From contig CAZSYM010000009.1 of NCBI GenBank assembly GCA_964611145.1, positions 1 through 64,000 on the forward strand: a stretch of 64,000 bases of DNA, written 5' to 3'. Each line of letters starts with the position of its first letter. Position 1 is the stretch's first letter. Source of the DNA: WFQV01 sp964611145 (GTDB lineage Bacteria; Bacteroidota; Ignavibacteria; Ignavibacteriales; Melioribacteraceae). Both the position numbers and the translations under genes were made by a program. Shown one piece after another: positions 16,819-24,989 of the stretch. The notes beneath the pieces are model-generated. The model did not search any database, was not told the origin of the DNA, and worked only from the letters and a program-made list of their open reading frames with translations.

Positions 16819-17449
16819 CGCCCACTTTCTCCTCCGCCTCTAAAATTTCTTCTTCCACAGCATTTTTGAGCATTTGTCGTTCCATCTCCCTATATTCAGC
16901 GTCCTTCATTAATTCTTCTATTTCCCTCGGTTTGGGCAAATCGGTAATTTTGTTCAATCCAAAATATTTAAGGAAGTTGTTTGTCGTAACATAAAGCAAG
17001 GGACGTCCGACGCTATCCGCTCTTCCCTTTATGGTAATCAAGCCTTTTTCCAAAAGTGTATTGATAATATAATCCGAATTAACGCCACGAATGGTTTCGA
17101 TTTCCGGTTTTGTAATCGGTTGCTTGTAAGCCACAATTGCCAATGTTTCCAAAGCGGCATGGCTCAAACGCCTTTTACTCTTTTCCGTAGAAAGATATCC
17201 GACGTATTTCGAATACTCGGCTTTTGTTCCGAAGGCAAATCCGTTGGCAATACGAAGGATGCTAAAAGAGCGTCCTTGAGATTCGTAACTTTGGTTCAGT
17301 TCCTCCACGGCGGCGTCCACATCTTTCTCCTTAATTTCCACATCGTCGCCGTCGATTTCTTTAATCGCCTCGATTATTTCTTTGCGCGTAATGGGTTCGT
17401 CGGAGGCAAATATAAGCGCCTCAATAACCGAGTTGTATATCTTTTCCAT
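16802..17449 (-). CDS. scpB: Chromosome segregation/condensation protein ScpB
   Basis: Protein of 215 residues. ScpB forms a winged-helix dimer that binds ScpA in the bacterial SMC condensin complex. Recognisable parts are IEALIFASDEPITRKEI, RLSHAALETLAIVAYKQPITKPEIETIRGV and GLITIKGRADSVGRPLLY. The acidic C-terminal tail (EEEILEAEEKVGDE) is common. An upstream TTG at 17470 is possible, but ATG at 17449 has AGGA six bases before it and gives the standard N-terminus. It overlaps scpA by 29 bases. Confidence 0.95.
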   Translation of the reverse strand: MEKIYNSVIEALIFASDEPITRKEIIEAIKEIDGDDVEIKEKDVDAAVEELNQSYESQGRSFSILRIANGFAFGTKAEYSKYVGYLSTEKSKRRLSHAALETLAIVAYKQPITKPEIETIRGVNSDYIINTLLEKGLITIKGRADSVGRPLLYVTTNNFLKYFGLNKITDLPKPREIEELMKDAEYREMERQMLKNAVEEEILEAEEKVGDEGTT

Positions 17450-18161
17450 CTGCAATCCTATAAATAACAAAATCGTTAAAATTTTCCGTTTCCTGCAAGC
17501 CTATGGCTCCGAGTTTAATCAGTTCCAGCATTGCAATAAACGTTACAATTATTCTCAATTTTTCTCTCATTCCCTTTACGAGGTCAAGGAAATGAATATA
17601 TTCCTGTCGGGCTATTTTAGAAAGTATAAACTCTATTTGCTCGTCAATAGTAACGCTAAATTTCTCTATTTGGTGAACGGGTTCTTCCTTTCTATCCATC
17701 AAGACTTTTTTAAAGGCTTTCAGTAGGTCGTAAATAGTGATGTTTTTCAACAATCTTTCGACATTTTCCACCTTTTCCTTTTTATCCGCCTCAAAATATC
17801 CCCGGAAGAAGATTTTTCTTTGCTCGGATTCCATGATTTGAAGTTCCTCGGCCATTTCCTTGTAACGCTTATACTCAAGCAAGGCATTAACCAGGTCCAT
17901 TCTGGGGTCGATTTCTTCGCCTTGATTATCCACTTCCCGAGGCAAAAGCATTCGCACTTTAATCTGCATCAGAGTTGCCGCCATTAAAAGGAACTCGCCC
18001 GCCACTTCCAAGTCCAACTGCTCCATCATGTGGAGATAACTCATAAATTCGGAAGTAATTTTGGAAATGGGAATATCGTAAATATCCAGCTCGTCTCTTT
18101 TGATAAAAAAGAGCAAAAGATCGAGCGGTCCTTCGAATTGATTTAATTTAATCTTGTACAT
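17421..18161 (-). CDS. scpA: Segregation and condensation protein ScpA (kleisin)
   Basis: Protein of 246 residues. This is the kleisin subunit that bridges the SMC dimer and ScpB. The N-terminal signature is FEGPLDLLLFFIKRDELDIYDIPI with the following helix EFMSYLHMMEQLDLEVAGEFLLMAATLMQIK. The C-terminal winged helix includes FIAMLELIKLGAIGLQE. Start and stop are shared with trpS as TGATG at 18161. SMC itself is not in this window. The order trpS-scpA-scpB-rluB is a commonly conserved block. Confidence 0.96.
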   Translation of the reverse strand: MYKIKLNQFEGPLDLLLFFIKRDELDIYDIPISKITSEFMSYLHMMEQLDLEVAGEFLLMAATLMQIKVRMLLPREVDNQGEEIDPRMDLVNALLEYKRYKEMAEELQIMESEQRKIFFRGYFEADKKEKVENVERLLKNITIYDLLKAFKKVLMDRKEEPVHQIEKFSVTIDEQIEFILSKIARQEYIHFLDLVKGMREKLRIIVTFIAMLELIKLGAIGLQETENFNDFVIYRIADGKDIQLGY

Positions 18162-19141
18162 CAGCCTAAATTCATAGCTTTATGAACTTCAGCCATTGTT
18201 TTCTGCGCTTCGGCTTTGGCGCGTTTCTCGCCGTCGGCAAGTACGTCTTTAACCTCGTCCAAATGAGCCTCGTAATAATGTCTTTTTTCGATTATGGGAG
18301 CGAGGAATTCGTTTATTTTGGCGGCGCATTTCAATTTACAATCCACGCATCCGAGCGCTCCGCTACGGCAACCTGCCGCGATTTCTTCCGTTTCGTCGGG
18401 ATTAAACTTTTTATGATAAGTAAAAACGAGGCAAACTTCGGGGCGTCCGGGGTCATTACGCCGCACTTTCTGCGGGTCGGTAACCGCCTTTCGCAATTTT
18501 TTCTGAACCACATCGGGCTCGTCGGAAAGCAAAATGGTATTGTTCAAGGATTTGCTCATTTTGGCATTGCCGTCCAATCCCGGAAGGCGGGCGAATTGCG
18601 AAAGCAAAGGCTCCGGTTCGGGAAAAACTTTCCCGTATTGATTGTTAAACCGTCGTGCAATCTCGCGGGAAATTTCTATATGCGGGACCTGATCCTCGCC
18701 AACAGGGACGGCTTCCCCGCGATAGAGCAAAATATCCGCCGCCTGAAGCACCGGATAACCCAAATGCCCATATGTGATATTTTCAATTTTCAAATCCCTG
18801 ACCTGGTCTTTTACGGTCGGATTTCGTTCCAATCTTGCGGCGGTAATCAACATTGAAAAAATCAAATAAAGCTCCGCATGTTCTTTAATCCGAGATTGTC
18901 TGAAAATCGGACTTTTAACGGGGTCCAATCCCGTTGCCAGCCAATCTATCACCATTTCAATGGTATTCTCGTAAATTTCGGAAGTATCCAAATTAGTGGT
19001 AAGCACATGATAATCCGCAATCAAGTGGAAATTCTCATATTCCTTTTGATATTTAATCCAATTTTCCAAAGCCCCGGTGTAATGTCCGATATGCAATTTA
19101 CCCGTGGGGCGCATTCCGCTCAAGATTCTTTTCTTAGCCAT
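18161..19141 (-). CDS. trpS: Tryptophanyl-tRNA synthetase with a cysteine cluster
   Basis: Protein of 326 residues, class I aminoacyl-tRNA synthetase. HIGH is at residues 17-20 (KLHIGHYTGALENW) and the KMSKS loop in GNAKMSKSLN. Late in the protein there are cysteines in the pattern C-x20-C-x6-C-x2-C (EVCLVFTY, AAGCRSGALGCVDCKLKC). This is close to the C-x22-C-x6-C-x2-C that binds a [4Fe-4S] cluster in Thermotoga maritima TrpRS, so a cluster near the anticodon-binding region is likely. ATG at 19141 is preferred over 19153 because AAGGGA precedes it directly. Confidence 0.95.
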   Translation of the reverse strand: MAKKRILSGMRPTGKLHIGHYTGALENWIKYQKEYENFHLIADYHVLTTNLDTSEIYENTIEMVIDWLATGLDPVKSPIFRQSRIKEHAELYLIFSMLITAARLERNPTVKDQVRDLKIENITYGHLGYPVLQAADILLYRGEAVPVGEDQVPHIEISREIARRFNNQYGKVFPEPEPLLSQFARLPGLDGNAKMSKSLNNTILLSDEPDVVQKKLRKAVTDPQKVRRNDPGRPEVCLVFTYHKKFNPDETEEIAAGCRSGALGCVDCKLKCAAKINEFLAPIIEKRHYYEAHLDEVKDVLADGEKRAKAEAQKTMAEVHKAMNLG

Positions 19142-19253
19142 TTTCCCTTGCATTAAGTTTCAAAAAATAACCAATAAAGATAAAGAATTTTAAGATTAAA
19201 AGAGCCTTGCGCTCGCAAATTTCGCTTCCCCTCATTTCTCATCAGAAGAAATT

Positions 19254-20699
19254 TCACTTGCCGTTCTCTTTTTTCTCTTCCTCCAAAATTTTATCTTTGA
19301 TTTTCAGCAAATACTCATAAGCCGCTTCATAAGTATTGGGAATTTCGCCTTCCAGAATAGCTTCTTCGATTGCTTTTTTGATTTTTCCGACCGTACGGGA
19401 AGGAGGGATATTGCAGATGCGCATTATTTCGTCCCCCCGCACGGGACTTTGAAAAGCACGGAGTTTATCTTTTTCCTTCACATCCCGCACTTTTTGCATA
19501 ACTATATCGTAATTTTTAAGATAGCGTTTTACCTTTTCGGGATTTTTACTTGTAATATCCGCTCGGCAAAGAGTAATCAAATCGTCCAAATCCTCGCCCG
19601 CGGCTACAATCAAGCGACGAATAGCCGAATCCGTTACTTGTTCGTCCACCAAAGCAATGGGTCTCAAATGCAAGCGGACAAGTTTTTCGACATATTCCAA
19701 TTTATTCATTGGCAATTTCAACTTACGGAAAATTCTTTTCATCATTCTGGCACCGATTTCCTCATGCCCGTGAAACGTCCAGCCTATTCCCTCGATAAAT
19801 TTTTTAGTTCGCGGTTTGGCAATATCGTGCATCAATCCCGCGAAGCGCAGCCAAACATTATCCGATTTTTCCGCAATATTATCGACCACTTGCAAAGTGT
19901 GCCAAAAAACGTCTTTGTGATGAAAATCCTTTCTCTGTTCCACTCCGGCAAGCTCGGCAACCTCGGGAAAAATGATTTCCAGAACTTTAGTTTCATAGAG
20001 TAATTTCAATCCTATGGAAGGTTTCGGTGCGGAAAGAATTTTAAACAATTCGTCCGTAATTCTTTCCTGGGAAATTATTTTGAGTCTTTCCCTCATTTGC
20101 TCCGCCGCGGCAAGGAGCATGGGAGCAACATTGAATTGCAGTTGAGAAGCAAAACGGAAAGCGCGCAAAATTCGCAATGGGTCATCGTCAAAAGTCTTAA
20201 AGGGATCGAGCGGAGTTTTAATAAGTTTTTTCTCAATATCACTCAGTCCGTTAAACAAGTCGTAAACCACGCCGATTTCATCGGGATTAAGAGAAACGGC
20301 CAAAGTATTTATCGTAAAATCGCGGCGAGAAATATCATCTTCAAAAGTGCCGGTTTCGACTTGTGGTTTTCTACTTTCCCGTCGATAGGATTCCTTCCGT
20401 GCTCCCACAAATTCGAAATCGAAGCCATCGTAAACGAAATGTGCGGTGCCGTAATTTTTATAAACATGAACATTCGGCACTTTCAATTTTTCCGCCGATT
20501 TTTGAGCAAAAGCGTAAACGTCCCCATCAACCACGAGAAAATCTATGTCGGATTGCTCCCTTTCAAGCAGAATATCTCTAACATATCCTCCTACAATAAA
20601 CAATTTCAGTCCTTGCTCCCGCGCGGTCTCTTCAAACACTCTCAAAAACTTCAACTCTTTAATACGGTCTTCTACCTTTTTTATTCTAATCTTTTCCAT
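19254..20699 (-). CDS. cca: CCA-adding / poly(A) polymerase-type tRNA nucleotidyltransferase with HD domain
   Basis: Protein of 481 residues, class II nucleotidyltransferase. IVGGYVRDILL then SDIDFLVV gives the two catalytic aspartates (Asp51, Asp53). Later come ISRRDFTINTLAV and the DPLRILRAFRFASQL nucleotide-selection block. The C-terminal half has an HD domain (KDFHHKDVFWHTLQVVDN, GLMHDIAKPR, FHGHEEIGARM), which often carries phosphatase or phosphodiesterase activity. It repairs or adds the tRNA 3' CCA. The tRNA-Leu in this window lacks an encoded CCA, consistent with need for it. Coupled to the upstream metalloprotease by TAATG. Confidence 0.93.
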   Translation of the reverse strand: MEKIRIKKVEDRIKELKFLRVFEETAREQGLKLFIVGGYVRDILLEREQSDIDFLVVDGDVYAFAQKSAEKLKVPNVHVYKNYGTAHFVYDGFDFEFVGARKESYRRESRKPQVETGTFEDDISRRDFTINTLAVSLNPDEIGVVYDLFNGLSDIEKKLIKTPLDPFKTFDDDPLRILRAFRFASQLQFNVAPMLLAAAEQMRERLKIISQERITDELFKILSAPKPSIGLKLLYETKVLEIIFPEVAELAGVEQRKDFHHKDVFWHTLQVVDNIAEKSDNVWLRFAGLMHDIAKPRTKKFIEGIGWTFHGHEEIGARMMKRIFRKLKLPMNKLEYVEKLVRLHLRPIALVDEQVTDSAIRRLIVAAGEDLDDLITLCRADITSKNPEKVKRYLKNYDIVMQKVRDVKEKDKLRAFQSPVRGDEIMRICNIPPSRTVGKIKKAIEEAILEGEIPNTYEAAYEYLLKIKDKILEEEKKENGK

Positions 20700-22843
20700 T
20701 ACAAATCCGACAAATGATTTTCCAAAAAATTCACTTTTTTTATTTCGTCCAGCAATATTTTTTTTCGAAAACTAAAATTGTTAATTTTTAATGCTTTTGC
20801 AAGCAGTTTTTTAGCTTCTCGCCACTTCAAATGCTTTTCGCACATTCTCGCAAGTTTTAATAAATGATAAGAATCCAAATACATTAACGAATCCAACGAA
20901 TCGGTAAATTTTGTCAGCACTTCGCATCGCTCTGTTCCGGCAAGAAAGCCCAGCAAAGAAAAAATGAATCTGGAATCTTTTTCACGGAAAACCAATTCGT
21001 TAAAAAGTTCTTGCTTTTTCCCTTCGGCAAGTGTATCGGCAAGAATATTCATTTTCAAAAGCCTCAACCTTGCTCCCGCCCTGAGAGTAATATTCGGATG
21101 AATTTTCATGCTCTCGAGTTTTTTCAAGAGTTTTTTCGCTTCATTCTTCAGTCCCAGAGCTTGAACAATCTTCGCCTTCTCCAGTTGCAAAAAAGAAAAA
21201 TCGGCAGAAGTCCTATATTTTCGGCTATTTTCAGAAATTTTCTCAAGAGCGACTTGGAATTTTCCCAAAGCAAACTCGGTACGAACGAGCGTCAGCAAAT
21301 CCCTTGCATCTCCGGTGATGTTCCACAAATCCGAATAAATCTTCTCGGCATTTTTCAAATCCCCTTTACGCAACAACTCTTTAGCATGCTCCCGTTGCTC
21401 CGCAACAGTGCGGAAACAATATCTTTTTATTACGGGTGTTCTTCCGAAATAAATTAGCCAACTTCCCGAATCCGCTTGAACCGTAAGATTGCTCAAAAAG
21501 GCTTTGTAACCTTTAACCAGAGAATCCAACGTTACGCCATAGACAGCCCGAAACTCGCCCGTAGAATAAATCTTTTTCATCTTATCCGCGCCGAATTTAT
21601 CCTTAAGGTATTTCATAAAAGACCCTGCATAACCATATGCTTTTACGGAAGATAGCGAATAAAAGCTAAAACCTTGAAAAAGCTCGGGCAAAGGCATTTT
21701 TCGGGTTATACGGAAATCCAAAGCGGCGGGATAATCTATTTCCGACTCGTCAAAATTATCCGTTAAAGCGGTAGCGAAGCCTTCCAGCAAACCGGGATTA
21801 TATCCCGCGGGCATTTTGAAAATCCCCTTCCCCAAACCACGGGAAAAAATATGAGCAAGCTCATGCTCAAAATTCGAATCAAAAGCCTTTTGCTCCACAT
21901 AAATTTGCCTCAGCCAAATCTTGGCGACATCGGCATTCCTGCTCCCGAAAAATCTTGCTTTCTGTTCAGAATTGGCAAAGAGAAAAACAGTAACCTTTTT
22001 TTCGGGGGTTAAATTCAACTTGCTTTTCAACTCGTTATAAAAAAATTCCGCAGAATTAACGAAATATTCGGCTTTGTTCGAGGCAATTGTAGAATCCATA
22101 AAGAAAAGAAAATGTTTCGACTCCGTTTTTTTATTCAAAATTCCGGTTAATCGCTGTTCATCCGTAGCGAAGTGCAAACGAGGTTTCAAGGTGACGAAAA
22201 GAAGAAAAACAAAAGTAAAAATCATAAATCTCGTAAAGCCCCGACGCTTAAAACGAGACAAATAAAAAAGAAATCCGACAAAAATAAAGGTAAAAAAGCG
22301 ATAGAAAAGCCATTCGGGAGTTATTTTAATCAAAGGGTCGTAAACCGTACCCGGAAAAAACAATATTATTTGATTAAAAAAATAAACTTGTGGATACAGA
22401 TAAAACTCAACAATATTTACGCCAGCAAAGAGCAGAAAAAAGAAAAGAACGAGCGCTGTTCTTTTAATCTTTCCTTTCGTCAACGAAGCGCTAAAAATTC
22501 CCGTCGCCGTTCCGAGTAAAAGAGCGGGAAAGGTAATCAACAAATAAAACTTTATCCCGGGCGCAAAGGGGCATGCTCCCGAAAATAGGTTGGTAAAACC
22601 AGCGATAAAAAAAGGAACAAGAAAGAGGAGAAACAAGTAAAGAATTTTGTTTTTCCCGATTGTTGCATTTTGCAAAGTAACTATTGCCGAAGCAAAGAAT
22701 AAAATAAGGGCGAAAAGAGCCGAATATTCATACGAAAAAACGGAGGTCAAAGGGAAAAATTGGGAAAGAAAAGCTAACAGAGAAACAGCAAGAAGCACCC
22801 CATAATCAATCTTAGAAAAAAGCCATAATCTCTTGTTTTTCAA
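20699..22843 (-). CDS. Polytopic membrane protein with gluzincin (HExxH...E) peptidase domain and TPR-like C-terminus
   Basis: Protein of 714 residues. Residues 1-220 hold about seven hydrophobic helices. A soluble domain follows with HELAH at 327-331 and a downstream Glu at 354 in GLLEGFATA, the zinc-ligand layout of peptidase MA-like gluzincins. From about 480 to 714 there are helical pairs with TPR-like character (LRKGDLKNAEKIYSDLW, LGLKNEAKKLLKKLESM). The domain probably faces the periplasm. The start is TTG at 22843, with GGGGA seven bases upstream and no nearby ATG. It lies between a kinase and cca, coupled to cca. I do not recognise a named family, and the substrate is unknown. Confidence 0.75.
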   Translation of the reverse strand: MKNKRLWLFSKIDYGVLLAVSLLAFLSQFFPLTSVFSYEYSALFALILFFASAIVTLQNATIGKNKILYLFLLFLVPFFIAGFTNLFSGACPFAPGIKFYLLITFPALLLGTATGIFSASLTKGKIKRTALVLFFFLLFAGVNIVEFYLYPQVYFFNQIILFFPGTVYDPLIKITPEWLFYRFFTFIFVGFLFYLSRFKRRGFTRFMIFTFVFLLFVTLKPRLHFATDEQRLTGILNKKTESKHFLFFMDSTIASNKAEYFVNSAEFFYNELKSKLNLTPEKKVTVFLFANSEQKARFFGSRNADVAKIWLRQIYVEQKAFDSNFEHELAHIFSRGLGKGIFKMPAGYNPGLLEGFATALTDNFDESEIDYPAALDFRITRKMPLPELFQGFSFYSLSSVKAYGYAGSFMKYLKDKFGADKMKKIYSTGEFRAVYGVTLDSLVKGYKAFLSNLTVQADSGSWLIYFGRTPVIKRYCFRTVAEQREHAKELLRKGDLKNAEKIYSDLWNITGDARDLLTLVRTEFALGKFQVALEKISENSRKYRTSADFSFLQLEKAKIVQALGLKNEAKKLLKKLESMKIHPNITLRAGARLRLLKMNILADTLAEGKKQELFNELVFREKDSRFIFSLLGFLAGTERCEVLTKFTDSLDSLMYLDSYHLLKLARMCEKHLKWREAKKLLAKALKINNFSFRKKILLDEIKKVNFLENHLSDL

Positions 22844-22869
22844 ATAATTATCCCCGCTTACAAAAACTT

Positions 22870-24774
22870 TTATTTCAAATGAAGAATCGTCCCCATTATC
22901 CCGCTCAAATAAATTTCATCATTGGGTGTAACATCGATATCCGTAAGATTAATAAAAGTTTTCGTATCGAAAAGTTGCCACGAATAACCGGAATCGTTAG
23001 AAATCAGCAGAAGTCCTTTATTAGCACATACGATAGCCATATCGTCCTTGATAAAACGGATTTTGTTAAGTCCTCTAATCTCCTTAAACTCCGATTTTTC
23101 CCACGTTTCTCCCCCATCGTTAGTTCTAAATATGCTCCCGCCTCCACCTACAATTATACCTACTTTATCGTTCAAAAAGTCGATTGATTTCAAATATTTA
23201 CGTGTAAAAGGTTTAACTTTATTCCATGAATCGCCACCATCGATAGATTTTAACAAGGTACCGCTTTTTCCTACAATATACCCTATTTGAGTTCCCTTCA
23301 AAAACTTAATCTCGTATAACAGCTCCGTAGAGGAAGAAGAAATATTTCGCCACGATTTCCCGCCGTCGTTACTTTTAAGGATAAGTCCCTTGTTGCCGAG
23401 TATAAATCCGTTAAGTTCATCCTTAAAAGCCACATCCAAAAGAGCATAATTGCCGTTCAAGGCAAGCACATTCAAATTTTTCGGGCTTTTTCCGAAATAA
23501 ATTCTCGAAGAATCCCCGACAATAAAAATATCTCCATTAGATTTAACAAAAACATCGTGAAGATTTATAGCCGTATCCACCCGCGAGGCAATGCTCCAAT
23601 TCCTTCCGCCGTTTTGAGTTTCAAAAACGTAGCCGGAATCCCCCACGGCAACGCCGTGCACATTGTCCAGCATTTTTATAGCGTTCACAGTGATCTTTAC
23701 GTTGGTAGATGATTTCTCAAGAGAGGAAAAGCCTTCAAAATACTTGTTTGATTTAAACAAACTTTCAATGCTATATTTTTTAAGCATATCCAACTGTCGA
23801 CTTTTAAAAAGCTCGTTCACTTGATTGTAAACGAACCAACTAAGCAGAAGAATCACCGCAATGAAAGCCGAAAAATAAACGATATTTAGAATCTTTTTAG
23901 ATTTTGGAGGTTCACCTCTTTTCTTCACATACTGAGAATGAATCTTGGTTAATTCTCGTTCCAGTTTATTAATATCTTGTAAAAATTGCTCGCAATGCTG
24001 ATAGCGCTCGGTGGGATTTTTAGCAAGGGCGGTTGCAATTATCTCGTCCAACAATGGCGGAGCGCCGGGAATAAGCTGGGAAATCTTGGGCGGCATTTTC
24101 TTCAAATGCGCATCCATTATATCGTATTCGCTTTCATAGACAAAAGGAGGGCGCCCGACCAACATTTCATAAAAAGTACACCCGATTGCATAAATATCTG
24201 CATGATGAGTAACGCGTTCCCCTCTGATTTGCTCAGGACTCATGTAATAAACCGTTCCAACCTTTGCACCGGTTTGAGTAACACCCTTTTCGAAAAGGGA
24301 CTTGGAAATACCGAAATCCATTATTTTAGCAACGCCGTCGCGGTTAACCAGAATGTTAGAGGGTTTTATATCCCTATGAATATAACCTTTGGAATGAGCA
24401 TAGCCGATTCCACTAAGCACCTGCTTGATAAGATAAACTGCATCATAAGGATGTAACTTACCTTGTCGCCGAATAATCTCATCCAGTCCCTCCCCTTCCA
24501 CATATTCCATAACGATTCCCAGAAGTCCCCGCTCCTCTATAAAACCATACACCGTAACAATGTTGGGATGTATCAGTTTGGCTTGGTTTTTAGCTTCCCG
24601 TCGAAATCTCTCAATGAAACGACTCAAATCAGCCGCTTGAATATTCATTATTTTTATCGCAACGGGTCTGTCAAGTTTGAGATCGTATCCCCTATAAACA
24701 ATTCCCATGCCCCCTTGTCCAATAAGCGCTTCCACCCGGTAATTTTCAATTATTCTACCGACCAAATCTGTCAT
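22870..24774 (-). CDS. Transmembrane Ser/Thr protein kinase with Ycf48-like (BNR/propeller) sensor
   Basis: Protein of 634 residues. Residues 11-270 form a Hanks-type kinase: GQGGMGIVYRGYD (P-loop), catalytic Lys41 in VAIKIMN, HRDIKPSNIL (133-142) and DFG (153-155). A single membrane helix at about 295-316 separates it from an extracytoplasmic half with five repeats of the type FETQNGGRNW, LKSNDGGKSW, LKSIDGGDSW, FRTNDGGETW and LISNDSGYSW, as in the photosystem II assembly factor Ycf48. The layout resembles PknB-type receptors with a beta-propeller in place of PASTA domains. The ligand is unknown. It heads the minus-strand series that continues with the membrane metalloprotease 26 bases later. 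Confidence 0.92.
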   Translation of the reverse strand: MTDLVGRIIENYRVEALIGQGGMGIVYRGYDLKLDRPVAIKIMNIQAADLSRFIERFRREAKNQAKLIHPNIVTVYGFIEERGLLGIVMEYVEGEGLDEIIRRQGKLHPYDAVYLIKQVLSGIGYAHSKGYIHRDIKPSNILVNRDGVAKIMDFGISKSLFEKGVTQTGAKVGTVYYMSPEQIRGERVTHHADIYAIGCTFYEMLVGRPPFVYESEYDIMDAHLKKMPPKISQLIPGAPPLLDEIIATALAKNPTERYQHCEQFLQDINKLERELTKIHSQYVKKRGEPPKSKKILNIVYFSAFIAVILLLSWFVYNQVNELFKSRQLDMLKKYSIESLFKSNKYFEGFSSLEKSSTNVKITVNAIKMLDNVHGVAVGDSGYVFETQNGGRNWSIASRVDTAINLHDVFVKSNGDIFIVGDSSRIYFGKSPKNLNVLALNGNYALLDVAFKDELNGFILGNKGLILKSNDGGKSWRNISSSSTELLYEIKFLKGTQIGYIVGKSGTLLKSIDGGDSWNKVKPFTRKYLKSIDFLNDKVGIIVGGGGSIFRTNDGGETWEKSEFKEIRGLNKIRFIKDDMAIVCANKGLLLISNDSGYSWQLFDTKTFINLTDIDVTPNDEIYLSGIMGTILHLK

Positions 24775-24989
24775 TTGAACCGCCTTTAATATGTGGAAAT
24801 AAATTTTTTAAATATACTAATTTTTTGAATTAATATTTTCAAAACCTATAAAAAAGTCATTGAATAAAAATCAAAATTAAAAAATAACATAAAACAAGCC
24901 AACTATTCGTATGATACTTTCCCTCTTCATTTCTCATCTCAAATGCTTATTTTTAAATTTCAATCTAATCGCTTATGGAATTATAGAAA
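24775..24989. promoter_or_regulatory. Divergent AT-rich intergenic region, kinase / outer-membrane protein
   Basis: 215 bases, strongly AT-rich, between two divergent genes. Promoters for both should lie here. No hairpin, operator or small ORF is convincing. Confidence 0.45.
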
